A stretch of 20,108 nt of DNA, from assembly GCA_037144075.1 (NCBI GenBank), contig JBAWXM010000056.1, positions 1 through 20,108 on the forward strand, written 5' to 3'. Below are positions 1 to 8,463 of this stretch, piece by piece. The notes beneath the pieces were generated by a model that saw only the letters and a program-made list of their open reading frames with translations, did not search any database and was not told where the DNA came from. The position numbers and the translations under genes were made by a program. The first letter of the stretch is position 1. Each line of letters starts with the position of its first letter. This DNA is from CAIPAT01 sp037144075. GTDB taxonomy: Bacteria > Verrucomicrobiota > Lentisphaeria > Victivallales > Victivallaceae.

Positions 1-390
1 GCTGCCGGGGAAGAGAGAATGTGACGGATAGGACGGATGCAGATGTGTCTCCCGCAAATGCGGGAAGGGAAAGGGGTGTCCAAAATGTCCGGGATGTCCG
101 GAATCAGTTGGCGACTTGAAGATGTTTTCAGGAATCCTGTCTGAAATCAATGTTTCTTTTTTCCGAAAAGAATGTAGATTTCTAACCTGGATTATTCATG
201 AGAAATGGATGAAAGGCGAAAATACGTCCAAAGAGAAAGTTTCCGGCGACGCCTCAGTCGCAGCGGCGCTACGGAACAAAGCAGGGGCTTTGCTTTGAGC
301 AGATTTATCCGGCTCTGGCGGATTGCGGCATTTCGCCATTAGTTTATGAATTATTCAGGCTGACACAACAATACAGCAAGGCGGAGTTTA
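1..390. other. Non-coding left flank with short repeats and hairpins
   Basis: I see no convincing gene here. An open frame at 116-298 starts with TTG, lacks a good ribosome binding site and has a composition typical of chance frames. Visible structure: a TCCCGC/GCGGGA hairpin (50-55 with 60-65, loop AAAT); the pentamer TGTCC three times at exact 9-base spacing (77, 86, 95); and a CAAAGC/GCTTTG hairpin (277-282 with 287-292). A segment at 241-275 rich in GGCG/CGGC words resembles the right edge of the window in inverse orientation. This looks like the degenerate intergenic repeat material common in Lentisphaerota/Verrucomicrobiota genomes (inference). A MoxR ATPase gene, usual upstream of DUF58 genes, is not present. 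Confidence 0.5.
323..350 (+). promoter_or_regulatory. Possible sigma70-type promoter for the DUF58 gene
   Basis: TTGCGG (323-328), a 16-base spacer and TATGAA (345-350) lie about 40 bases before the ATG at 391. The same 11-base word starting TTGCGGCATTT, and a TATGAATTAT word, recur before the flavoprotein gene near 9947-9984. The -10 match is imperfect. Confidence 0.3.
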
Positions 391-1731
391 ATGAAGATTC
401 ACAAAGAATTTGAATGGATGAAGAAATTCCTTGACGGGCCGGAATGGTTCTACGTGCCTGCCCTGGAGAGATCCTCCACTCCTTACCGTTCGCCCACGGT
501 GGCGCTTGCCGGCTGGTTTCTGGGTTGGCTGTTCCGGCTGCTGACGGTTCCCGGCAGGATAATCATTCCATCTGCCGCGCTGATTCTGATGTACAGTTCG
601 ATTTCGCTGGATTCCCCGGTCCGCGGCCTGGCGGTTGCGCTGTTTATCATTTTTCTAGTGGATTTTCTCACCGGCTGGCTGTTCCGCCCCAAATTCAGGA
701 TCGCGAGAAAGCTGCCGGAGCGGGTGCGCGCCGGAGCCTGCGTGAAAGTCCACTATGAGATTGCCAACCTCCGGAACCTTTCCGCCTGGGATATCCGGCT
801 GGACCCTTTCGCGCTGAAGCCCGGCCTGAAATGGGCGGAACATGCCGCGACCGGCGTTGTTCCGGCCGGACAGACAGTTGCCGCTGAAGCGGTGATTGAC
901 GCCAAACGGCGCGGCAAATATACGCTTTTCTCGCCGATAGCCGATTCCGCGTTTCCGCTGGGTATTTTCAAGTGGAGCTGCCGCAATAAAAACGCCTGCG
1001 CCTCCCTGATTGTATATCCGTCGTACCAGACGCTGAACGATTTCCGCCTGCCGGTGGGCATGAAATATCAGCGCGAGGGAGTTTCGCGGGTCTCAAAAGT
1101 CGGCGAATCCATGGATTTCTTCGGTTGCCGGGAATTTCGCGAAGGCGACGATCCGCGGCATATTTACTGGCCCGGGAGCGCCCGCAGCGCCGGCGAACTG
1201 ATTGTCAAGGAGTTTCAGGAGGAGTACCTCACCCGCATCGCGCTGATCGTGGATACTTATGTGCCGAAAGTTAAAAGTTTCAGGATAGCCAAAAAACGCA
1301 ATGTGCTTTCGGAGGAACTCGAAGCGGCGATTTCGCTGACCGCCGCGCTGACGGATTTCCTGACCAAAGGCGAGTATGTGGTGGATGTTTTTGCCGCCGG
1401 AACCCAGGTTTACCATTTTCAAGCCGGGCGGCATCTGGCCTGCCTGGAGGCAATCCTGGACGTGCTGGCGTGTCTGGAGCCGAATAATGAACATCCGATC
1501 TCCCGGCTGTCGCCCGATGTGCTGGAAGAAGTTTCCGGCATCGGCAGCGCGGTCATCATGCTGCTCGGCTGGGACAAGGAACGCGAAACGCTGGTCCGGA
1601 AACTGCGCGAGTCAGGCGTGGCGCTGCGGATTATTGTGATCGGCAGCGGCGGCGCGTCCGGCGAACCGCCGCCGGACGCGACTTTCATCACCACCGCCGA
1701 TATCAGCGAAGGAAGGGTAAAAAATCTATGA
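391..1731 (+). CDS. DUF58 domain protein (446 aa)
   Basis: A membrane-anchored DUF58 protein. Two hydrophobic segments lie at about residues 40-75 and 80-97. A beta-rich middle follows, then the family signature near residues 244-265 (FREGDDPRHIYWPGSAR, followed by ELIVKEFQEE) and a von Willebrand A-like C-terminal half. DUF58 proteins are usually encoded with MoxR AAA ATPases and transglutaminase-like proteins and are thought to act in assembly or maturation of envelope complexes; the molecular role is unproven. An AGGCGGAG ribosome binding site precedes the ATG at 391. The stop overlaps the ATG of the downstream transglutaminase gene (ATGA), showing translational coupling. The usual moxR partner is not directly upstream. 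Family call is firm; function is not. Confidence 0.9.
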   Translation: MKIHKEFEWMKKFLDGPEWFYVPALERSSTPYRSPTVALAGWFLGWLFRLLTVPGRIIIPSAALILMYSSISLDSPVRGLAVALFIIFLVDFLTGWLFRPKFRIARKLPERVRAGACVKVHYEIANLRNLSAWDIRLDPFALKPGLKWAEHAATGVVPAGQTVAAEAVIDAKRRGKYTLFSPIADSAFPLGIFKWSCRNKNACASLIVYPSYQTLNDFRLPVGMKYQREGVSRVSKVGESMDFFGCREFREGDDPRHIYWPGSARSAGELIVKEFQEEYLTRIALIVDTYVPKVKSFRIAKKRNVLSEELEAAISLTAALTDFLTKGEYVVDVFAAGTQVYHFQAGRHLACLEAILDVLACLEPNNEHPISRLSPDVLEEVSGIGSAVIMLLGWDKERETLVRKLRESGVALRIIVIGSGGASGEPPPDATFITTADISEGRVKNL

Positions 1732-3887
1732 ACGGGGCCGACAGAAAATCATTTCTCACCGTAATGCTGGCCGCTGGCATGATTTTCCCGGCCGCGCTGT
1801 TTTTTACTTTCGTCGCCGACCTGCCGCATGTGCTGCTGCTGGTCACATTCGGACTGACGGCATCGATGCTGATTGCCAGACCAGTCGAAATGACTGACCG
1901 GTCAATCATTTATTTTTCAGTCATGACAGTGGTTTTGGCGGTGTTGCTGGATTACATGTTTCCGATGAAAAACGACCGCTTCGGCTTCATCGGCATTTTC
2001 TTCCATCCGGAGATTTCGGTTCCGATAGCGCTTTACGCCGCGGTGTTTCTGACCTTCTTCAAGTCCGGCCCTTATGTGCCGGGCGGCGCTGCTGCTGCGG
2101 CGCTGTTCACCCTGATGTTTGCGGGCGACGTTTATAACCTGAACATTCCGAATGAGCGGCTGCCGATGCTGACTCCGCTCATTAAACATTTCAATGCCGC
2201 ATTTGTTGCCGTGATCGCCATCAACCTCTTTCTGATTCTCCTGAGTTTCAGGGTTTCAGAATCACAGAAAATCAGCCGCAAACAGCAATCATACCGCCGG
2301 CGCAAGCGCCTTATCCTGGCTGTTGTTTTTTTACTGCTGCCGCTTTGCATTGCCGGCGGCTGGAAACTTTACAAGATGAATGAGGACGGCATCCGCCGGC
2401 TGGAAAATTTCTTTATGCAGCATAGCATCAGGCGCATGATGCAGCCGGTTAAACACACAGTATTTGACCGGGAAGTTGACCTGAAACGGACGTTTAATGA
2501 AGACATGGTCAAAAATCAGAATATCATCATGCTGCGCGTGGTCTCGAAAAACGCGCCGGGCTATCTCCGCGGCCATGCGTATGCGGACTACCGCGACGGA
2601 CGCTGGCTGGAGACCGGCGACCAGAATGCCCGGCAGCTTAGAAATAAAACCTATTCCGGACTGCTCGCATTTAAAACATTTTTCCTTGAGACGGACAAAA
2701 GGGAGAACTTCGCTTTTGAAGTGCAGCCGTCCAAAAACTTCACCAGCAAAGTACTGCTGACGCCGGCGAATGTGCGGCAGTTTGACATCATCGCCAACGG
2801 CATTGCCTGCACCCGCGACGGCGTGTTTGAGCCGCAGGACTGGGAAAAGGACGGCGGCTACACCGCGTTTACTCCAAAACCCGCAATAGAGTCAGCATGG
2901 GGGGAGCCTGTTCCGGTTGGCCGCGAATATCTTGATCTGCCGCCGAATCTCGCGCCGCAGTTAAGCGGAATAACCGCCAATATTCCCGAACTGAAGAAGC
3001 TGAAGCAGCCGGCGCGGGACGCGGAAACAATATCCGCGCTGTTAAAGTTTTTCTCCTCCAGTTTCACCTACAAACTGTTCGACCAGAATCCCGGCAGTTC
3101 CGATCCGGTCATTCATTTTCTCACTAAAACCAGAGCGGGGCATTGCGAACTTTTTGCGTCGGGGATGGCGCTGCTGCTGCGGGAGAGAGGCATCCCCTCG
3201 CGCTATGTCACCGGATTTGTCTGCGAGGAACGCCACCCTTCCGGCAAATATTATGTCTCCCGCCTGGGCAATGCCCATGCCTGGCTGGAAGCCTATGACC
3301 GCGATCTTAAACAGTGGGCGATGCTGGAACCAACGCCGCCGTCGGGCATCCCCAATTTCAAACACGAGATGGGTTCATGGGAATCTTTCGGCGACCGTTT
3401 CCAGCAAATTTTTCAGCAGTTGCTATCAGATTTGCGGCGCGGCTATTTCGCAAAAATAATCACAGACGCCGGAACCGCAATTTATGAACTGTTCGCCGCG
3501 ACATTTTTCCATGCGGTGCGCGGCCCCATCAGCCTGCTGCTGTTTGTTTTCGCGTTAATTCTCTATGTCCGCTATCGCAGATCGCGCAGGAAAGAGCATA
3601 AAAACATTGCCGGACTCCATAAAAATGTCGTGGAACTTAGCAAAGAATATGCCAGAGTCGCAAATATGCTTAAAAAGCGGCATAATCTGGAAATACCGGC
3701 GAACACAACAGTTGATGAGTTCGCAAAAATGATCATGAATTTAAATATTACGCCTGCCGAGGTTCAGCGGATAACAGATGTGCTGAAAGAATATCAGCAA
3801 CTGCGTTTCCGGGAATTGCCGCCATCCGATAAAGAGCTGCATCAGGCTAAGCGCCGGTTATCTCAAACTTCCCGACTTGCCCGCTGA
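1728..3887 (+). CDS. TgpA-like membrane transglutaminase (719 aa)
   Basis: Several N-terminal transmembrane helices (about residues 10-215) precede an extracytoplasmic region with a transglutaminase-like papain fold. A further helix lies at about 595-612, followed by a cytoplasmic C-terminal tail resembling the DUF4129-type end of TgpA proteins. Catalytic residues visible: Cys473 in GHCELFASG, His517 in NAHAWLE, and Glu534 in LEPTPPSG where the family often has Asp. The order DUF58-TgpA is the classic pair, probably acting on cell-envelope protein or peptide substrates; the substrate is unknown. It starts inside the stop of the DUF58 gene (4-base overlap). Its 3' end overlaps the convergent ribD by 30 bases, so both C-termini are encoded by the same DNA. 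Confidence 0.88.
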   Translation: MNGADRKSFLTVMLAAGMIFPAALFFTFVADLPHVLLLVTFGLTASMLIARPVEMTDRSIIYFSVMTVVLAVLLDYMFPMKNDRFGFIGIFFHPEISVPIALYAAVFLTFFKSGPYVPGGAAAAALFTLMFAGDVYNLNIPNERLPMLTPLIKHFNAAFVAVIAINLFLILLSFRVSESQKISRKQQSYRRRKRLILAVVFLLLPLCIAGGWKLYKMNEDGIRRLENFFMQHSIRRMMQPVKHTVFDREVDLKRTFNEDMVKNQNIIMLRVVSKNAPGYLRGHAYADYRDGRWLETGDQNARQLRNKTYSGLLAFKTFFLETDKRENFAFEVQPSKNFTSKVLLTPANVRQFDIIANGIACTRDGVFEPQDWEKDGGYTAFTPKPAIESAWGEPVPVGREYLDLPPNLAPQLSGITANIPELKKLKQPARDAETISALLKFFSSSFTYKLFDQNPGSSDPVIHFLTKTRAGHCELFASGMALLLRERGIPSRYVTGFVCEERHPSGKYYVSRLGNAHAWLEAYDRDLKQWAMLEPTPPSGIPNFKHEMGSWESFGDRFQQIFQQLLSDLRRGYFAKIITDAGTAIYELFAATFFHAVRGPISLLLFVFALILYVRYRRSRRKEHKNIAGLHKNVVELSKEYARVANMLKKRHNLEIPANTTVDEFAKMIMNLNITPAEVQRITDVLKEYQQLRFRELPPSDKELHQAKRRLSQTSRLAR

Positions 3888-4904
3888 ATAATCCGGACAG
3901 CCGGCGACAATGATGTCTTCGCCGGCGCGCTCAATGGCTATGTTCTTTAAGGCGAGGGATTCAGCCAGCGTCAGCGGATTGCCGCCGCCGATGACCGGAC
4001 GGCTGTCTCTGCCGCCGAGTATTTTCGGGGCGATGTGAAATTCCACTTTGTCCACAATGCCGGCGTTAAGGACTGCCGAGGCCAGTTCGCCGCCGCCTTC
4101 GATCAGCAGCGCCGTGACTTTTTCGCTGCCGAGGCGGCGCATTTCCGCCTGCCAGCCGGCGGCGCCGTCCGCGCGGATTAATTCCGGAGTTGCACCCTCC
4201 GGCAGCAGGCTTTTCAGCGCTTCCGGCGTCAGTGTTTTTGAGGCGACCAGCCGCCGCGGCTGCCGCCAGCCGGGGATGTCGCGCACGGTCAGCGACGGAC
4301 GGTCATTCCGGGCGGTATTGCCGCCGACAAGAATGGCGTCCGACCATTGGCGCAGACGCTGAACGCGCTGCCTGGCCGCCGGGCCGGTAATCCACTTTGA
4401 CTGCCCGTCCCTGGTGGCTATTTTTCCATCCAGCGTCATGGCCATTTTCAGGATGACAAACGGCGCTCCGGCGGTGATCCACTTAAAGAAGGCTTCGTTG
4501 ATAGCGTCGCATGAATCTTTTTCCATCCCCGTAAAAACCTCAATCCCGGCATTTTTGAGGATATCCACGCCGCGCCCGGCATGGGCGGGATTCGGGTCCA
4601 GAGAACCGATAAAGACCCGTCCGATTCCAGCCCGGATGATAGCGTCAGCACATGGCGGAGTGCGTCCGAAGGTGGAGCACGGCTCCAGCGTTACATACAA
4701 ATCCGCTTTTTGCGCCGTCCGCCCGGATTCGGCCAGCGCGTTAATCTCGGCATGGGCCTTTCCGGCCTGCTCATGAAAACCGCGCCCGGTTACTTTGCCG
4801 TCTTTGACAATAACCGCTCCGACCAGCGGATTCGGGCTGGTCATGCCCCAGGCCTTCAGCGCCAGTTCAATCGCTTCCCGCATGTATGATGTTTCAGCTT
4901 GCAT
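3858..4904 (-). CDS. ribD: Bifunctional riboflavin deaminase/reductase RibD (348 aa)
   Basis: RibD converts the pyrimidine product of GTP cyclohydrolase II to 5-amino-6-ribitylamino-uracil phosphate in two steps, deamination then NADPH-dependent reduction. The N-terminal deaminase domain (about 1-145) shows the zinc site HAE (His51, Glu53) and PCSTFGRTPPC (Cys76, Cys85). The C-terminal reductase domain begins near the GKIATRDGQSKWITG segment (about 160-174) and contains LLIEGGGELA. Length is normal for the family. The ATG at 4904 has an AGGAGA ribosome binding site and lies 11 bases inside the end of a short upstream ORF. It is the last gene of the riboflavin/nusB/ftsY unit. The 3' end overlaps the convergent transglutaminase gene. 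Confidence 0.95.
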   Translation of the reverse strand: MQAETSYMREAIELALKAWGMTSPNPLVGAVIVKDGKVTGRGFHEQAGKAHAEINALAESGRTAQKADLYVTLEPCSTFGRTPPCADAIIRAGIGRVFIGSLDPNPAHAGRGVDILKNAGIEVFTGMEKDSCDAINEAFFKWITAGAPFVILKMAMTLDGKIATRDGQSKWITGPAARQRVQRLRQWSDAILVGGNTARNDRPSLTVRDIPGWRQPRRLVASKTLTPEALKSLLPEGATPELIRADGAAGWQAEMRRLGSEKVTALLIEGGGELASAVLNAGIVDKVEFHIAPKILGGRDSRPVIGGGNPLTLAESLALKNIAIERAGEDIIVAGCPDYSAGKSGSLR

Positions 4905-5088
4905 AATTACTTCTCCTGCCGGGAAATTGGCCAGCGAAGTCTTTTGCGGAAGTCTCCCAGACGGGTTTGTCTGTTTTCAGGATGCCGCTTATTTCGGTCT
5001 GGACCGGCAAGTCAGCGCAGAAGCCGTTCAGGCATGCACAGAACACGCCGCAGCAAACAAATTTCCTAACGTTTTTCAACAGTATCAT
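4894..5088 (-). pseudogene. Short secretory ORF, possibly a truncated gene remnant (64 aa)
   Basis: The start at 5088 is chosen because GGAG lies six bases before that ATG; the frame stays open back to an earlier ATG at 5118. The product begins with a basic and hydrophobic stretch rich in Cys (MILLKNVRKFVCCGVF), ending near a plausible signal peptidase site after FCA at about residue 25. The mature part contains LKTDKPVWETSAKDFAGQF and then stops after a basic tail overlapping the ribD ribosome binding site. I do not recognise the family. A signal peptide on about 39 mature residues, followed by abrupt loss of sequence at the ribD start, suggests the 5' stump of a larger secreted-protein gene, but an intact small secreted protein is possible. 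It overlaps the ribD start by 11 bases and may couple ribD translation. Confidence 0.4.
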
Positions 5089-5145
5089 GATATCTCCGGG
5101 CGTTTTGCAGCACGGCATCGAATGACTATTTCCTGATCGCCGGTT

Positions 5146-6075
5146 TTATTTTCCGGCTGATTCGAAAATCGCGGCGGCATAAAATTCCGGGTCGAAGCGC
5201 TGCAGGTCTTCGGGTTTTTCACCAAGGCCGGCAAAAAATACCGGATAGCCGAATTCCTGATGCAGCGCGACGGCCATGCCGCCTTTGCCGGTGCCGTCAA
5301 GCTTGGTCAATATCAGGCCGGTAAGGCCGGCGGCTTTTGAAAATTCACGCGCCTGGTTTATCGCGTTGGCGCCAAGGCTGGCGTCAACGGTCAGCCAGAC
5401 TTCATGAGGCGCGCCTGGGTATACTTTATCTATTGTCCGGCGGAGTTTCGACAGTTCATCCATCAGGTTTTTCTTTGTGTGCTGACGCCCGGCGGTATCA
5501 ATTATCAGGATATCGGCGCTTCTGGCCAGCGCAGCCCGGGTCGCGTCGAACGCCACGCTGGCGGGATCGGCGTTGGGCGCGGCTGAAACGACATAGCAGC
5601 CGGTTTTTTCACCCCATAATTCCAGTTGTCCCACTGCCGCTGCGCGGAAAGTATCGCAGGCGGCCAGAATTACTTTTTTGCCTTCCTGCTGCCACAGCCA
5701 CGCGAGCTTCCCGGTAGTGGTGGTTTTGCCGCTGCCGTTGACGCCGATCATCAGGATGATGGTCGGTTTTCCGGGGGGAGCGTAGTTTATCTCCCGGCGG
5801 TTTTTGCTGAATATACTGATCACTTCATTTCTGGCGATCTCAAAAATATCGGCGGAGGTTTTGATGTGTCCGCGTTCATAGCGGTCACGGATGTCTGCAA
5901 CTATTTTCAGGCTGGCCGGAACCCCGAAGTCGGCGGCTATCAGCGTTGCCTCAAGGTCTTCAAACGTGCTTTTATCCCATTTTTTTTCGCCGGCGAAGAT
6001 TTCCGCCAGCGAACGGGAAACCGTCGTCGTCGTTTTTTCGAGGCCTTTTTTAAAAATGGAAAAAATTGATTTCAT
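5146..6075 (-). CDS. ftsY: Signal recognition particle receptor FtsY (309 aa)
   Basis: An SRP GTPase that docks the SRP-ribosome complex at the inner membrane for co-translational insertion. It has an N-terminal helical N domain (about 1-100) and a G domain with G1 GVNGSGKT (111-118), DTFRAAA (141-147), G3 DTAGR (193-197), G4 TKLDGTGKGG (257-266), and a C-terminal GLGEKPEDLQRFD typical of FtsY. It is the short NG form: the acidic A domain of E. coli FtsY is absent, as in many bacteria. The N-terminal SIFKKGLEKT resembles a lipid-binding amphipathic helix. The start codon overlaps the nusB stop (ATGA), so the two are translationally coupled. Its place inside a riboflavin operon is unusual. Confidence 0.96.
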   Translation of the reverse strand: MKSIFSIFKKGLEKTTTTVSRSLAEIFAGEKKWDKSTFEDLEATLIAADFGVPASLKIVADIRDRYERGHIKTSADIFEIARNEVISIFSKNRREINYAPPGKPTIILMIGVNGSGKTTTTGKLAWLWQQEGKKVILAACDTFRAAAVGQLELWGEKTGCYVVSAAPNADPASVAFDATRAALARSADILIIDTAGRQHTKKNLMDELSKLRRTIDKVYPGAPHEVWLTVDASLGANAINQAREFSKAAGLTGLILTKLDGTGKGGMAVALHQEFGYPVFFAGLGEKPEDLQRFDPEFYAAAIFESAGK

Positions 6076-6566
6076 GGTTTATTCGCAGCCTTTCTGGCCG
6101 GCCGGTCGAGCGAATCTTTTACGGCATTAAGCATGCCGTTCATAAAACCGCATGACGGCTCGCCACTGTAGTCGCGGGCGATTTTCACTGCTTCATTGAT
6201 GCTGACCACCGGGGGGACTTCCATGACGAACAGCATTTCATAGATGGCCACCCGCATGATGTTCAGATCCACGACGGCCATCCGCTTCAGATCCCATTTT
6301 TGGGAATGGGCAAGTATTTGCGCGTCAATTTCCTTCAGATTTTTCACCACGCCAGCAATAGTATCCATGGCATATTCACGGCCTTTGCGGAAATAGCGAT
6401 TGTCTTTCAGTTCGAGCGATTGCCCGGTCTGCTCGAAAAAATCATTGAAAACTTCTTCAGTCACGTCGCAGTGGTTCAATTCCTGCTGGAAAAGAAACTG
6501 CATGGCCAATTCCCGCCCGAGGCTGCGCGAATCGACCGGATTGTCTTGTTTTTGAGTAGCGGGCAT
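6072..6566 (-). CDS. nusB: Transcription antitermination factor NusB (164 aa)
   Basis: NusB binds NusE (S10) and boxA RNA in rRNA antitermination complexes. The all-helical protein shows the family's N-terminal SRELAMQFLFQQEL, a middle segment with DLKRMAVVDLNIMRVAIYEML, and the conserved end VVSINEAVKIARDYSGEPSCGFMNGML. I chose the ATG at 6566 because GGAGAG lies five bases before it; an upstream in-frame TTG at 6590 lacks such a site. It lies 40 bases after ribH, a very common pairing (ribH-nusB), and overlaps ftsY by four bases. Confidence 0.95.
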   Translation of the reverse strand: MPATQKQDNPVDSRSLGRELAMQFLFQQELNHCDVTEEVFNDFFEQTGQSLELKDNRYFRKGREYAMDTIAGVVKNLKEIDAQILAHSQKWDLKRMAVVDLNIMRVAIYEMLFVMEVPPVVSINEAVKIARDYSGEPSCGFMNGMLNAVKDSLDRPARKAANKP

Positions 6567-6606
6567 GTATCTCTCCGTAATTAACCGCAAAAATTTATAA
6601 CGTTGC

Positions 6607-7086
6607 TTATGCGAGCTGTTTGACCAGATTCGCCATTTCTATTGCGGCAACACCGGCGTCGGCGCCTTTGTTGCCGGCTTTGGTGCCGCTGCGCTCAATC
6701 GCCTGCTCAATGTTGTCGGCCGTAATGATTCCGTAAATTACCGGCACGCCGGTATCCAGGGAAATCTGCGCCAGCGCTTTAGACACTTCGCTGTTGATAT
6801 ACCCGGCATGGGGGGTAGCGCCCTGGATTACCACGCCGAGCGCGATTACCGCATCATATTTACCGCTTGCCACCAGCTTTTTAGCGGCAAACGGCAGCTC
6901 GTAGGAGCCAGGCACCCACGCGGCTTCGATGTTCTTGCCGCTGCCGCCGTGCCGCACAATGGCGTCGACCGCGCCGCCAAGCAGTTTGCTGACAAAAAAT
7001 TCGTTAAACCGGCTGCAGACGATTCCAAAACGGAGTCCGTCCGCATTCAGGTTTCCTTCGTAAACTTTTCCAATTGTCTTGTCCAT
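6607..7086 (-). CDS. ribH: 6,7-dimethyl-8-ribityllumazine synthase RibH (159 aa)
   Basis: Lumazine synthase condenses 5-amino-6-ribitylamino-uracil with 3,4-dihydroxy-2-butanone 4-phosphate in the penultimate step of riboflavin synthesis. Family motifs visible: FGIVCSRFNEF near the N-terminus, WVPGSYELPFAAKK in the middle, ALGVVIQGATPHAGYI including the catalytic His, and VIYGIITADNIEQAIERSG followed by NKGADA. The ATG at 7086 is chosen because GGAGGAAAAG sits directly upstream; an earlier in-frame start at 7149 would add 21 residues with no ribosome binding site. It lies 74 bases downstream of ribBA. Normal length for the family. Confidence 0.96.
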   Translation of the reverse strand: MDKTIGKVYEGNLNADGLRFGIVCSRFNEFFVSKLLGGAVDAIVRHGGSGKNIEAAWVPGSYELPFAAKKLVASGKYDAVIALGVVIQGATPHAGYINSEVSKALAQISLDTGVPVIYGIITADNIEQAIERSGTKAGNKGADAGVAAIEMANLVKQLA

Positions 7087-7160
7087 AAACTTTTCCTCCG
7101 TAATATAGACGTTATAATTTAAGTCCGTTTCCCGTAATTTTCCATTCAATAAACGGGTTC

Positions 7161-8357
7161 TTATAATAAATGTCCGAGCTTTTGCTTTTTGGTTTCAAGA
7201 TATTTGCGGTTATGAATCTGCGGGTCAATGATGATTGGAACGCGCTCATTGACCTTAAGCCCGTAACCGCTGAGCCCGACCAGTTTGCGGGGATTATTAG
7301 TCAGCAGCCGGACAGATTTGACGCCGAGTTCAAGCAGAATTTGAACTCCGATGCCATATTCCCGGAGGTCAGCCGCGAAACCCAGCTTTTCATTTGCTTC
7401 GACAGTATCGCAGCCTTCATCCTGAAGTTTGTAGGCATGGATTTTATTGGCCAGCCCGATGCCGCGTCCTTCCTGGCGCATATAAACGACCACCCCGCAG
7501 CCTTCCAGCGCAATCTGCTGCATCGCGGAATGAAGCTGAGCGCCGCAGTCGCATCTCGCCGAGCCGAAAACATCGCCGGTCAGGCATTCGCTGTGAACCC
7601 TGACCAGCACATTCTCCCGGTCTTTGACGTCGCCGAAAACCAGCGCCACGTGTTCCAGTCCGTCAACCTTGGATTTATAGATATGAATCCGGAATTTGCC
7701 GTATTCGGTCGGCAGTTCGGCGGATGCCCCTTCCGTAATCAGCGCTTCGGTCCGGCGGCGGTAGGCGATCAAGCCCGCAACGGAGCACCATTTCAAATTA
7801 TGTTTTTTTCTGAATATATCAAGCTGCGGGACTCTGGCCATAGTGCCGTCGTCATTCATTATTTCACAGATAACGCCGGCCGGCGCCAGTCCCGCGATCC
7901 TCGCCATATCCACCGCCGCTTCGGTATGTCCGGCGCGCCTGAGCACACCGCCCGCCCTCGCCACCAGCGGAAAAACATGTCCGGGAATAACGAAATCATC
8001 AGCGGTTGAAGCCGGGTCTATCAGCGTTTCAATCGTTTTCGCCCGGTCATAGGCGGAGATTCCCGTAGTAATGCCGTTTTTAGCGTCAACACTTTGGGTA
8101 AATGCGGTATGAAACGGGTCTTTCAGCGCCGCCATGCTGTAGAGTTTCAAAGCTGCTGCGTGTTCCTCAGATAACGGAACGCAAACCAGGCCGCGTCCAT
8201 GGGTTGCCATGAAATTAATGATTTCAGGCGTGACTTTAGCGGCGGCGGCAACCAGGTCACCCTCGTTTTCCCTGTTTTCATCGTCGGTTACAATAACCAT
8301 CTCGCCGCGTTTCAAGGCGGCGATCACATCTTCGATTTTGTCAAATTCTACCGGCAT
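7161..8357 (-). CDS. ribBA: Bifunctional DHBP synthase / GTP cyclohydrolase II RibBA (398 aa)
   Basis: This enzyme supplies both precursors of riboflavin. The N-terminal RibB domain (about 1-205) makes 3,4-dihydroxy-2-butanone 4-phosphate from ribulose 5-phosphate; the acidic loop DDENRENEGD (25-34) and the RAGHTEAAVDMARIAGL segment are intact. The C-terminal RibA domain opens GTP; its zinc cysteines are visible at 258, 269 and 271 (HSECLTGDVFGSARCDCG), with MRQEGRGIGL and the NPRKL substrate segment downstream. Both halves look active. It is the first gene after the FMN riboswitch and terminator. A GAAGGG ribosome binding site precedes the ATG at 8357. Confidence 0.96.
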   Translation of the reverse strand: MPVEFDKIEDVIAALKRGEMVIVTDDENRENEGDLVAAAAKVTPEIINFMATHGRGLVCVPLSEEHAAALKLYSMAALKDPFHTAFTQSVDAKNGITTGISAYDRAKTIETLIDPASTADDFVIPGHVFPLVARAGGVLRRAGHTEAAVDMARIAGLAPAGVICEIMNDDGTMARVPQLDIFRKKHNLKWCSVAGLIAYRRRTEALITEGASAELPTEYGKFRIHIYKSKVDGLEHVALVFGDVKDRENVLVRVHSECLTGDVFGSARCDCGAQLHSAMQQIALEGCGVVVYMRQEGRGIGLANKIHAYKLQDEGCDTVEANEKLGFAADLREYGIGVQILLELGVKSVRLLTNNPRKLVGLSGYGLKVNERVPIIIDPQIHNRKYLETKKQKLGHLL

Positions 8358-8384
8358 TTCACTTATTCCCTTCTGCTGTATCAG

Positions 8385-8425
8385 GGCAAAAATAAAGCCC
8401 TGAAGGCAATTTTTATTCAGGGCTT
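8385..8425 (-). terminator. Intrinsic terminator of the FMN riboswitch
   Basis: On the minus strand, AAGCCCTGAA (8425-8416) pairs perfectly with TTCAGGGCTT (8404-8395) across an 11-base loop, followed by TATTTTTG. It sits between the FMN aptamer and ribBA, as expected for a transcription-attenuating expression platform. Confidence 0.88.
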
Positions 8426-8463
8426 ACATAGACCATTCATCCGGTGTCCGATACGGATACCGT

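Noticed and set aside
116..298. 60-codon plus-strand ORF in the left flank
   Set aside because: TTG start without a ribosome binding site, repeat-like DNA beneath it and no recognisable motif.
7170..8009. Long (279-codon) plus-strand ORF opposite ribBA
   Set aside because: It lies wholly antisense to a fully motif-supported RibBA; its composition fits a shadow frame.
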